Below, one piece after another: positions 43,372 through 51,416 of a stretch of DNA of 52,904 bases. The DNA lies in the NCBI RefSeq assembly GCF_900141715.1, contig NZ_FQYK01000002.1:1-52904 (forward strand), given 5' to 3'. The DNA comes from Algibacter luteus. Its GTDB lineage: Bacteria > Bacteroidota > Bacteroidia > Flavobacteriales > Flavobacteriaceae. The notes under the pieces are model-generated. The model had not been told where the DNA came from and made no database searches. It saw only the letters and a list, made by a program, of their open reading frames with translations. Position numbers and translations under genes: made by a program. Each line of letters opens with the position of its first letter. The stretch's first letter is position 1.

Positions 43372-44412
43372 CTATTTTATGTACTGAATATTTTGAGCTG
43401 CGGCTTCATTGACACTATCAAAGAAACCTTGTTCATTCATCCATTTATCGCTATAAACCTTACTCATGTATCTTGCACCATGGTCTGGAAATATTACGAC
43501 TACGTTATCTCCTTTTTTAAATCGTCCCTCTTCACCCAATTGCAATAAGGCCTGAGTTACGGCACCGGAAGTATAACCAACAAACATTCCTTCAGTTTTT
43601 GCAATTAATCTCGCGGTGTGAGCACTATCTTCATCTGTTACTTTTACAAACTCATCAATAACATCAAAATCTGTAGCTGTAGGAATTAAGTTTTTACCTA
43701 AACCTTCTATTCGGTATGGATAAATTTCTTTTTCATCAAACTCTCTAGTTTCATGATATTTCTTGATAACAGAACCAAATGCATCAACACCAATGACTTG
43801 AATATCTGGGTTTTGCTCTTTTAAATATTTTGCTGTACCAGAAATAGTTCCACCTGTTCCGCTACAAGCTAGTAAATGTGTTATTTTACCTTCAGTTTGC
43901 TCCCAAATTTCAGGACCTGTAGATTTATAATGTGCATCAATATTTAATTGATTGAAATATTGATTGATGTAAACCGATCCTTTGATTTCGCTATGTAAAC
44001 GTTTTGCAACCTCGTAATAAGAACGCGGATCGTCTGCACTAACGTGTGCTGGACATACATAAACCTTGGCTCCCATCGTTTTTAACATGTCTATCTTGTC
44101 TGGCGACGATTTAGAACTTACAGCCAATACACAGTCATAACCTTTTATGATACTTACCATAGCAATACTAAAACCAGTATTACCTGAGGTAGTTTCAATA
44201 ATAGTGTCACCTGGAGAAAGGATACCTTTCTTTTCGGCTTCTTCAATGATGTAAAGTGCTATTCTGTCTTTAGATGAGTGTCCAGGGTTAAAAGATTCTA
44301 CTTTCGCGTAAAAGTTTCCTTTAAACTTGGAAGCTATTTTATTAAGTTTAACAAGCGGAGTATTGCCTACTAAATCTAATACATTATCAAATACTTGATT
44401 TCTGTTTTTCAT
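43372..44412 (-). CDS. Cysteine-synthase/cystathionine-beta-synthase-like PLP enzyme (cysteate synthase candidate)
   Basis: The protein has 346 residues. The PLP lysine is Lys48 in [13 protein letters not shown] (the usual motif is NPGGSVKDR, so a Gly-to-His change), and the phosphate loop is TSGNTG near 75-80, with a later [10 protein letters not shown]. The C-terminus has [14 protein letters not shown] and [13 protein letters not shown] as in CBS-type enzymes without the haem or CBS domains. It performs beta-replacement on serine, O-phosphoserine or O-acetylserine. Next to an SPT-like gene, formation of cysteate from phosphoserine and sulfite is plausible, as in sulfonolipid producers. Ordinary cysteine synthase is the alternative. 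Confidence 0.82.
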   Translation of the reverse strand: MKNRNQVFDNVLDLVGNTPLVKLNKIASKFKGNFYAKVESFNPGHSSKDRIALYIIEEAEKKGILSPGDTIIETTSGNTGFSIAMVSIIKGYDCVLAVSSKSSPDKIDMLKTMGAKVYVCPAHVSADDPRSYYEVAKRLHSEIKGSVYINQYFNQLNIDAHYKSTGPEIWEQTEGKITHLLACSGTGGTISGTAKYLKEQNPDIQVIGVDAFGSVIKKYHETREFDEKEIYPYRIEGLGKNLIPTATDFDVIDEFVKVTDEDSAHTARLIAKTEGMFVGYTSGAVTQALLQLGEEGRFKKGDNVVVIFPDHGARYMSKVYSDKWMNEQGFFDSVNEAAAQNIQYIK

Positions 44413-44468
44413 ATAAGCTCTTTAAAACTGCCGTGTTTTTTAAATACACAAACACAGTTTAAACCGAA

Positions 44469-44476
44469 CAAAAATA
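44469..44476 (-). promoter_or_regulatory. -7 element TATTTTTG for the cysteine-synthase-like gene
   Basis: Plus-strand CAAAAATA reads TATTTTTG on the minus strand, 56 nt upstream of the ATG. Confidence 0.4.
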
Positions 44477-44491
44477 AAACTTTTTTTTTTA

Positions 44492-46552
44492 TTAGCCATG
44501 AATTCCTTCTAAATCTAATAAAAAAGCATATTCTAAAGCGACCTCTTTTAAACTTTCAAAACGACCTGAAGCCCCGCCATGACCAGATTCCATATCGGTA
44601 TGCAGGAGTAATTTATTGGAATCTGTTTTTAAGTCTCTAAGTTTAGCTACCCACTTTGCCGGTTCCCAATATTGCACCTGTGAGTCATGTAAACCTGTGG
44701 TAACAAGCATATTTGGGTATGCTTTAGTTTTAACATTGTCGTATGGCGAATAAGATTTCATGTAATTATAGTAATCTAAATCATTAGGATTCCCCCATTC
44801 ATCATACTCGCCAGTAGTTAGCGGGATAGTATCATCAAGCATTGTGGTAACAACATCTACAAAAGGAACTGCTGCCAAAACACCGTTGTACAAATCTGAC
44901 TCCATATTTATAATGGCACCCATTAACAAACCACCTGCAGACCCTCCGTATGCATATAAATGCTTGTTAGAGGTGTATTTTTCCTGAATCAAAAATTTTG
45001 AACAATCAATAAAATCGGTAAATGTATTAAGTTTGGTAAGTAATTTTCCTTTTTCGTACCAGTCTCGTCCTAAATATTCACCTCCTCGAATATGTGAAAT
45101 GGCATAAATAAAGCCCCTATCCAACAGACTTAATCGAATGGTTGAAAAAGAAGGGTCAATAGTTGAACCATAAGATCCGTAAGCGTATTGAAGCAGTGGG
45201 TTTTTACCATCCAGTTTTATACCCTTTTTATAAACCAAGGATATTGGAATTTTCACGCCATCTCTTGCAGTAGCCCATATTCGTTTAGATTCGTAATTAT
45301 CTTTATTAAAAGTACCACCTAAAACCTCTTGCTCTTTTTTTATTTGACTTTCTTTTGTTTTAAAATTATAATCGATTACAGAACTTGGAGATGTTAAGGA
45401 GTTAAAACCGTAACGCAGCAAATTACTTTCAAATTCAGGGTTATTACCAATATATGTTGTATACGTTTCAGAATTAAAAGGCAAATAGTAATCTTCCTCT
45501 CCATTCCAACTCATTATCCTTAATTTATTAAGCCCGTTTTCACGTTCGTTTACAACCAAGTAGTCTTTAAAAATTTCAATATCTTCAATTAAAACATTAT
45601 TTCTATGTGGAATAACATCCTGCCAATGTTCTTTTTCGGTTGCTTTTTCGCTTGTTTTACATACTTTAAAATTTGTTGATTTATCAATATTACTTATGAT
45701 ATAAAAACTATCTTGATAATGCGCAATACTATACTCTAAATTTTTTGTTCTTTTTTGAATTACTTTAAACTCATTATCGGGAGTATTAGCATCTAAAAAA
45801 CGATATTCTGAAGAAAGTGTACTTGAAGACCCAATTATAATGTATTTCTTTGATTTTGATTTATATACAAACGTATTAAAGGATTCTTCTACTTCATGAT
45901 ATACCTCTGTATCGGATTTACTATCAGAAAATAATTTATGTTTGAATATTTTATGAGCACGCAACGTTACTGGGTCTTTCATGGCATAAAACAATGTTCT
46001 GTTATCATTTGCCCAAGTTGCACTTCCTGTGGTATTTAAGATTTTATCAGGATATATCTCGCCAGTAACTAAATTTTTTATCTGTATAGTATATTGTCGC
46101 CTGCTAACAGTATCGGTTGAAAATGCGACTAACGTGTTATCTGGACTTATAGAAATTCCGCCTAAATTAAAATAAGCATGGTCTTTTGCCATCTCATTAC
46201 AATCAAACAAAAGTTCTTCTTCTGCATCTAAACTTTCTTTCTTTCGCACGTAAATAGGATAGTCATTACCCTTTTTATATTTCGTTAAATACCAATAACC
46301 ATTTAATTTATAAGGCACCGATGTGTCATCTTCCTTAATTCTAGACTTCATTTCTTCAAATAAAGTTTTCTGAAATGCTTCGGTATGACGCATCATGTGT
46401 TTGGTATATGCATTTTCAGCATTCAAATAATCGATAACGTCTGGGGCTTCTCTATTATTTAGCCAATAATAATTATCAATCCTAGTATCTCCATGAACTG
46501 TTAATTCTGTAGGTGTTTTTTTGGCTTTCGGAGCTTGCATAATTATCATCAA
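44492..46552 (-). CDS. Oligopeptidase B / prolyl oligopeptidase family S9A
   Basis: Up to 686 residues; an ATG four codons in (46540, MQAPKAKKTP) is an equally good start. The N-terminal beta-propeller runs to about residue 420; the C-terminal alpha/beta hydrolase has the triad Ser538 (YGGSAGG), Asp623 (GLHDSQV) and His658 (ESGHGG). RIDNYYWLNNR near the start is the S9A signature. Family members cleave short peptides after basic or proline residues. No signal peptide is visible, so it is probably cytosolic. Its stop is 79 bp before the cysteine-synthase-like gene. Confidence 0.92.
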   Translation of the reverse strand: MMIIMQAPKAKKTPTELTVHGDTRIDNYYWLNNREAPDVIDYLNAENAYTKHMMRHTEAFQKTLFEEMKSRIKEDDTSVPYKLNGYWYLTKYKKGNDYPIYVRKKESLDAEEELLFDCNEMAKDHAYFNLGGISISPDNTLVAFSTDTVSRRQYTIQIKNLVTGEIYPDKILNTTGSATWANDNRTLFYAMKDPVTLRAHKIFKHKLFSDSKSDTEVYHEVEESFNTFVYKSKSKKYIIIGSSSTLSSEYRFLDANTPDNEFKVIQKRTKNLEYSIAHYQDSFYIISNIDKSTNFKVCKTSEKATEKEHWQDVIPHRNNVLIEDIEIFKDYLVVNERENGLNKLRIMSWNGEEDYYLPFNSETYTTYIGNNPEFESNLLRYGFNSLTSPSSVIDYNFKTKESQIKKEQEVLGGTFNKDNYESKRIWATARDGVKIPISLVYKKGIKLDGKNPLLQYAYGSYGSTIDPSFSTIRLSLLDRGFIYAISHIRGGEYLGRDWYEKGKLLTKLNTFTDFIDCSKFLIQEKYTSNKHLYAYGGSAGGLLMGAIINMESDLYNGVLAAVPFVDVVTTMLDDTIPLTTGEYDEWGNPNDLDYYNYMKSYSPYDNVKTKAYPNMLVTTGLHDSQVQYWEPAKWVAKLRDLKTDSNKLLLHTDMESGHGGASGRFESLKEVALEYAFLLDLEGIHG

Positions 46553-46587
46553 TTAAGTTGATTAATATTCTTAAAAATTTAAGCCCT

Positions 46588-46595
46588 CAAAAATA
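46588..46595 (-). promoter_or_regulatory. -7 element TATTTTTG for oligopeptidase B
   Basis: Plus-strand CAAAAATA reads TATTTTTG on the minus strand, 35 nt upstream of the ORF start. Confidence 0.45.
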
Positions 46596-46606
46596 GAAAA
46601 ATTAAA

Positions 46607-46614
46607 TAGTTTTG
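46607..46614 (+). promoter_or_regulatory. -7 element TAGTTTTG for the YbaB gene
   Basis: TAnnTTTG match 26 nt before the ATG at 46641. Confidence 0.5.
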
Positions 46615-46640
46615 TATTCTAAATAATCAATTTAAAAATT

Positions 46641-46964
46641 ATGTTTGGAGATATGATGAATATGATGGGAAAACTTAAAGAAACCCAAAAGAAAGTTGAA
46701 GAAACTAAAAAGCGTTTAGATACGGTTTTAATTGATGAATCAAGTCATGATAATAAGTTAAAAATTACGTTAACTGCAAACAGAACTATAAAATCTATAG
46801 AGATTGATGACGAATTACTTCAAGACAAAGAGCAATTAGAAGATTATTTAATTCTTACCTTAAATAAAGCCTTAGAAAAAGCAACTAAGGTTAATGAAGC
46901 TGAATTAGCAGCGGCAGCTAAGGAAGGATTACCTAATATTCCTGGAATGGACATGTTTAAATAA
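46641..46964 (+). CDS. YbaB/EbfC family nucleoid-associated protein
   Basis: The protein has 107 residues, the normal size. It begins [20 protein letters not shown], the Met-rich helical start of the family, with a central beta hairpin ([20 protein letters not shown]) and a final helix ending in the glycine/proline segment [12 protein letters not shown]. YbaB/EbfC dimers bind DNA and are often near recombination genes; here the neighbour is oligopeptidase B (divergent), which is also frequent in Flavobacteriaceae. It is cytosolic and nucleoid-associated. Confidence 0.93.
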   Translation: MFGDMMNMMGKLKETQKKVEETKKRLDTVLIDESSHDNKLKITLTANRTIKSIEIDDELLQDKEQLEDYLILTLNKALEKATKVNEAELAAAAKEGLPNIPGMDMFK

Positions 46965-47029
46965 AAACAAAGCCTTCTTGAAGTTTTTTTAATTTTTACT
47001 CCGTTTTGAGTGTAATTATTCAAACCAAA

Positions 47030-47074
47030 GCACTTCTTTATGATAATTACATGATTATCTAACCTTTAAAGTGC
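47030..47074. other. Compound inverted repeat in the 46965-47246 spacer
   Basis: Outer arms GCACTT / AAGTGC (47030-47035, 47069-47074) enclose inner arms GATAAT / ATTATC (47042-47047, 47054-47059) around TACATG. There is no T-tract. It may be a regulatory structure between YbaB and the lipoprotein gene. The rest of the 282-bp spacer shows no gene. Confidence 0.3.
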
Positions 47075-47206
47075 ATTCTTATAATTTTATTATTTCATTA
47101 ATCACTTATGAAATGTAAAAATTATCGACAAAATGTAATCTAAATTTCACAAAACTGATAGTTTGGTATTTTGTCTAAAAATCTAATATCAGCTTTACCC
47201 TTCCGC

Positions 47207-47214
47207 TATATTTG
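47207..47214 (+). promoter_or_regulatory. -7 element TATATTTG for the first thioester-like lipoprotein
   Basis: Exact TAnnTTTG match 32 nt before the ATG at 47247. No -33 TTG at normal spacing. Confidence 0.45.
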
Positions 47215-47246
47215 TTTCTGTAAATTGTAAAAACTAATATTATAAT

Positions 47247-48542
47247 ATGAAAAATTTAACCAAACTTTTTTTATTGGCAATACTTGTTGTATTTGCTTCG
47301 TGTCAAAATGAGACACTAACCGAGGGAGCTTCTTCAATAGTTGAAGACGAACTAGCTATGGAAGACGAAATTTTAGTTTCAGATGGTGAAGAAGATACAT
47401 CTTTTGTATTAGACAGCAACAGTGAAATTATGCCTACTAGAGAATTGAGCTTTTCTCTTTCAAGTAACTCAACACAAGAAGGTACGCCAATACCATCTTC
47501 TTGTACTCCTGATTTAGAAGCATTAGAGTTAAGCTTACCTGAAAGTGTAAGCCTTGAAACCACATTAAATCCTGCTGCTGATGCATATTTCAATTTTAAC
47601 ATTTTAGATACAGACTTAGCAGCTACAGACCTTAAAGGATGGTGTATAGATGTTGATGGATATTTAGAAGGTAATGAAGGTCCTTATGATTTTAATGTAT
47701 ATTCAAGTTATGAAGATTTAAGTGGTTTAACAACTGCTACAGGTACTCCAATAGTTGGAAGTGTAGATAATTTCGATGCAGTAAACTGGCTTATGAACCA
47801 AGATTTTATAGGTAAAGTAAGCCCAATATCTGGAGAAACTTATACTTATGGAATGATACAATGGGCAATTTGGGAACTTTTAGATGAAAGAAATTGTGTA
47901 AATTGTTTTTATTTAACGGGTGATGTTAAAGATGGATGGAAACAAAATAGAGCAGCTTTAGAAGCTGTGGCTATGGAGTTAGTTGATGCTGCTTTAGCTA
48001 ATGGTGAAGGTTTTGTACCAGGATGTGGTGAGAAAGCTGCTATAATTTATGTTGCAAAAGATACCAATTCTAGTAGTCAATTAATTCAATCAATAATCGG
48101 TATGGTTGATGTTCCTGAAAAAGAAGAACCATGTAGTGATTGTGAAGGAAAAGTTACTAAATTAGAATTAGAATTCGATTGGAGATGTGATAAATACATT
48201 AAAATTTACCAAAGAAAAGAAAACACATGTTATGGTGTAAAAATCTTTAGCCAAACGGTAAAAGCTGGTGAGACTTTCACAATTGAAGGCGCTAACCATG
48301 ATGGTACTTTTGGTAGATATGCTTACATCTATATTAACGGATGTTACTATACTAAAATTAAAACAAACTGTGATATTAATATAGGACCCGGATATACTAA
48401 AGGTGTATTTAATGTTATTAGTGGTGAAAGCAGCAACGGAGGCGAACTTTGTGAGTATGTTAAGCCAGATTACAATAAATGTTACAGACACTGGAGTTGT
48501 AAATACTATAGTTCATGCAGATATAGTTACAGTGGACACTAA
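47247..48542 (+). CDS. Lipoprotein with thioester-adhesin-like domain (TED-like)
   Basis: The protein has 431 residues. A lipoprotein signal ends at Cys19 (VVFASCQ). After an acidic linker, residues ~84-270 resemble the Gram-positive Cys-Gln thioester domain: Cys133 in GWCIDVDGYL, VNWLMNQDF, then Gln205 in IQWAIWELLD, which fits the described hydrophobic-QxxhW motif, and VDAALANGEGF. A beta-rich domain follows (about 298-401, GETFTIEG...IGPG...GGELC), then a Cys/Tyr-rich tail (DYNKCYRHWSCKYYSSCRYS). It is probably anchored in the outer membrane. The thioester is inferred from motif and spacing (72 residues). A paralog is at 51417. Confidence 0.72.
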   Translation: MKNLTKLFLLAILVVFASCQNETLTEGASSIVEDELAMEDEILVSDGEEDTSFVLDSNSEIMPTRELSFSLSSNSTQEGTPIPSSCTPDLEALELSLPESVSLETTLNPAADAYFNFNILDTDLAATDLKGWCIDVDGYLEGNEGPYDFNVYSSYEDLSGLTTATGTPIVGSVDNFDAVNWLMNQDFIGKVSPISGETYTYGMIQWAIWELLDERNCVNCFYLTGDVKDGWKQNRAALEAVAMELVDAALANGEGFVPGCGEKAAIIYVAKDTNSSSQLIQSIIGMVDVPEKEEPCSDCEGKVTKLELEFDWRCDKYIKIYQRKENTCYGVKIFSQTVKAGETFTIEGANHDGTFGRYAYIYINGCYYTKIKTNCDINIGPGYTKGVFNVISGESSNGGELCEYVKPDYNKCYRHWSCKYYSSCRYSYSGH

Positions 48543-48567
48543 TTATAAAATATTAGTATAATTTTTT

Positions 48568-48600
48568 AAAAAGAGGTATTTTTTAAAATGCCTCTTTTTT
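48568..48600 (+). terminator. Rho-independent terminator
   Basis: AAAAAGAGGTATTTT pairs with AAAATGCCTCTTTTT with one G-U pair, followed by T's. It lies between convergent genes and may act both ways. Confidence 0.82.
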
Positions 48601-48636
48601 TATTTACAATAGTTAAAAAATTAAATACTTGTATAC

Positions 48637-49653
48637 TTACAAACTTTTTAGTTGTTTTAACAATTCTTCATGCTTTAATTCTGTATAATCCAGATGTGTT
48701 ACCATTCTTAACTTCCTACCTCCCATACTTATTATATAAATATTGTTATCTGCTAGTTTTTTTAAAAATAAGGCCTCATCAACATCGTCATTAAGCTCAA
48801 AAATTACAATATTAGTTTCAACTAACTCAACTGATTTAATAAAGGTTAATTCACATAAAGATTCCTCAATTTCTTTTGCCCTTTTATGATCATCTTTTAA
48901 CCTTTCAATATTATTATCTAATGCATATAATCCAGCGGCAGCTATATAACCAGCTTGCCTCATATTACCACCGAAAATTTTTCTTATTCTTAGAGCGCCA
49001 TTCATAATTTCAGAATTTCCAACCAATAAAGAACCAACAGGGCATCCTAAACCTTTACTTAAACAGACCGATATGGTATCAAAAACTTTTCCGTACTGTT
49101 CAGCGGATTGATTTTTAGCAACCAACGCATTCCATAATCGGGCGCCATCCAAATGAAACCTTAAATTATTTTCATCACAAACTTTCTTAATTTTTAAGAT
49201 TTCATCAAAATTCCAGCAAGCACCTCCTCCTTTATTAGTAGTGTTTTCAATTTCAACTAAACTGGTTTTACTATAATAATATGCGCTTGGGTTTATCGCT
49301 TCAATAACCTGATTTGAATCAAACATTCCTCTATTTCCATCAATTAATTTACATGAAATGCCACTATTAAAAGAGGCTCCTCCAGATTCATAATTGTAAA
49401 TATGGGCATATTTATCGCAAATAACCTGATCTCCGGGATTGGTGTGAAGTTTTAATGCCGTTTGATTTGCCATGGTGCCACTTGGAAAAAATAAAGCCTT
49501 CTCTTTCCCAAACATTTTTGCTATTTTATCTTCTAGTATATTGACTGTTTCATCTTCTCTAAAAACATCATCGCCTACTTTAGCTTTCATCATCGCATTC
49601 AACATACCTTGTGTCGGTTTTGTTACGGTATCACTTCTTAAATCTATTATCAT
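48637..49653 (-). CDS. ltaE: Low-specificity L-threonine aldolase
   Basis: This is a 338-residue fold-type I PLP enzyme of the beta-eliminating lyase group. It begins MIIDLRSDTVTKPTQGM, diagnostic for threonine aldolase, followed by DDVFREDETVN, FFPSGTMANQ, the Asp-rich FHLDGARLWNA and the Schiff-base lysine in CLSKGLGCPVGS. It splits threonine or allo-threonine into glycine and acetaldehyde. It is cytosolic. The gene stands between the two thioester-like lipoprotein genes without an evident functional link. The start is the first ATG. Confidence 0.93.
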   Translation of the reverse strand: MIIDLRSDTVTKPTQGMLNAMMKAKVGDDVFREDETVNILEDKIAKMFGKEKALFFPSGTMANQTALKLHTNPGDQVICDKYAHIYNYESGGASFNSGISCKLIDGNRGMFDSNQVIEAINPSAYYYSKTSLVEIENTTNKGGGACWNFDEILKIKKVCDENNLRFHLDGARLWNALVAKNQSAEQYGKVFDTISVCLSKGLGCPVGSLLVGNSEIMNGALRIRKIFGGNMRQAGYIAAAGLYALDNNIERLKDDHKRAKEIEESLCELTFIKSVELVETNIVIFELNDDVDEALFLKKLADNNIYIISMGGRKLRMVTHLDYTELKHEELLKQLKSL

Positions 49654-49762
49654 ATTAAAAAATATTAATTAAAGGAATAAAGTGCTTAATAAAAATGAAG
49701 CATGACCTTTTAAATCCCAAAAAATTTTATTGAAACATTATAAAGAATCAAAACTCTAAAAA

Positions 49763-51073
49763 CTATGGATTATATTTATTTATGGTTAGCTTCATTTTTC
49801 CAGATGACAATTGAGGTATTTCATTAACATATTCAATTCTAACGATAGCGTCCTCTCCTAAATACTTTTTTAACATATTAATTAATTTTTCTTCTTGTTT
49901 AAACTTACCTTCTATGTTAATTTTAACAAGATATACTTTTTCACCTTCTTGAATTAATTGAGATTGTTTAAATTCAGGAAAATATTCTAACTCGTAAACT
50001 ACGGTCGTCATAATATTACCTCTAGTATCATAGATGGTATCCATTCTCCTGCCTTCTACTTTAAAAAAAGAAGGAGCACCATTAAAATAATTACGATCAA
50101 TATTAATTACTGCTAAATCACCAGTATCATATCTTATAATAGGCATGCTATAATTAAATAAGTCGGTTACCACGACTCTTCCTAAAGTGCCATGACTTAC
50201 TGGTTCATTTTTTTCTAGGTCTAATATTTCAATAAAAAAACTTGCCCAATTTATATGAAAATTACTGCCTTCATTTTTCATTTGTTGTGATAAAATACCA
50301 TTTTCCATATTCGAATAACGAGACAAAATATCAAAATCAAAATATTTCTTTACCGCATTTTTGGTAGGTTCCCCTAAAGGTTCGGCATTAGCTATCATAG
50401 AACTAATATTAGCTTTTATAGGTCCAGAATTTATAGAGTCTAAATATTTGCAAATTTCTCTGAAAGAAGATGTATAACCTATAAAAGCTTTAGTCGAATT
50501 CCCTGTTGTTATATTATGTATTAATTTTCGTATACTTTCCTTATCTAAATTTTTAACATTAACAGTCTTAACATTTTGAAGAAAAGATGCTAAAACACTT
50601 TTGTTAAGAATGCCTCCCCAAGCTCTAAAATAAAATAGTTTCTGACCAATTTTATACCCAGCTTTTTCTCCAAAATATAATGTGTCTGCTGTATTTCTTT
50701 GTTTTTTATTTATATCTTGATAAACTAACAGCGGTGTGCCTGTTGACCCGCTCGTGCTTACTTCGAAATTTGGCTTGTTTTTATAGCTTACGGAAATAAA
50801 ATTTTCCAAATTCTCTCTTAATATAAGTTTATTAACAATTGGGAATTCAGAGAGACATGTAAAACCTTTATAGGCTTCATAAAATGGCACAGTGTCCACA
50901 GCATGTTCAAGAAGTTTTATTTGATAGTTACTTCTTCTTTTTTTTGATTCATCAGTATCAAAATTCTCTAAAATAAACTTTATATCGTTAAAGTGATTTT
51001 TTACTTTACCCCCTTTCAAAAAATCAATAAACCAGAATGAATAATACCTTGCTTTTTCTAATAATTTAATCAT
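49763..51073 (-). CDS. PaaK/CapK-like adenylate-forming ligase
   Basis: The ATG at 51073 (MIKLLEKARYYSFWFIDFLK) gives 436 residues and matches the family N-terminus; a longer in-frame start at 51181 adds an unrelated segment. The nucleotide motif is VSTSGSTGTPLLVY (about 110-123), followed by the SRYSNMENGILSQQ block (the usual YGxxE position) and PIIRYDTGD. The family includes phenylacetate-CoA ligase and CapK-type proteins of capsule loci, which activate carboxylates as acyl-adenylates. No fatty-acid or phenylacetate genes are nearby. It is divergent from the second thioester-like lipoprotein. The substrate is unknown. Confidence 0.82.
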   Translation of the reverse strand: MIKLLEKARYYSFWFIDFLKGGKVKNHFNDIKFILENFDTDESKKRRSNYQIKLLEHAVDTVPFYEAYKGFTCLSEFPIVNKLILRENLENFISVSYKNKPNFEVSTSGSTGTPLLVYQDINKKQRNTADTLYFGEKAGYKIGQKLFYFRAWGGILNKSVLASFLQNVKTVNVKNLDKESIRKLIHNITTGNSTKAFIGYTSSFREICKYLDSINSGPIKANISSMIANAEPLGEPTKNAVKKYFDFDILSRYSNMENGILSQQMKNEGSNFHINWASFFIEILDLEKNEPVSHGTLGRVVVTDLFNYSMPIIRYDTGDLAVINIDRNYFNGAPSFFKVEGRRMDTIYDTRGNIMTTVVYELEYFPEFKQSQLIQEGEKVYLVKINIEGKFKQEEKLINMLKKYLGEDAIVRIEYVNEIPQLSSGKMKLTINKYNP

Positions 51074-51416
51074 ACACAAATTAACAAAAAAAAATACCTC
51101 GTAGTTTTTATAACCTAAAACTAATTGCATCAAATTAAAATTATTATTATTTTTAATATCTCTGATTGAACAATAAAGCAACCGATTAAACTAAATAAAA
51201 AATAGCTTTTAACCCTTAATTATTTGTATCTCATCTAATAATCGTTATATTTTTTCAATTTAACGAACTAATTATTTTCATATAAAAGCATTTAATACTT
51301 TTGCGTTATTACTGTGATTACATGAAGTCCACTTTCTAATTAATTCTCTCATTAGTGTGACTGCTCATGAAATTAATTTACTTATCAAATATGCTATTAA
51401 TAAACTCAATTCAATT
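51074..51416. other. 343-bp divergent spacer
   Basis: Between the PaaK-like gene and the second lipoprotein. It holds the TACTTTTG element at 51296-51303 and a ~113-nt AT-rich leader. I see no small gene or RNA. Confidence 0.5.
51296..51303 (+). promoter_or_regulatory. -7 element TACTTTTG for the second thioester-like lipoprotein
   Basis: TAnnTTTG match; the leader to the ATG at 51417 is ~110 nt. No clear -33 TTG. Confidence 0.4.

Noticed and set aside
48637-51073. Threonine aldolase and PaaK-like ligase as partners of the thioester lipoproteins
   Set aside because: They are on the opposite strand with no shared control, and nothing in their motifs suggests a role in thioester formation, which is spontaneous in known domains.
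51074-51181. N-terminal extension of the PaaK-like ligase
   Set aside because: The added 36 residues are Asn- and Phe-rich and do not resemble the family; the ATG at 51073 gives the normal start.
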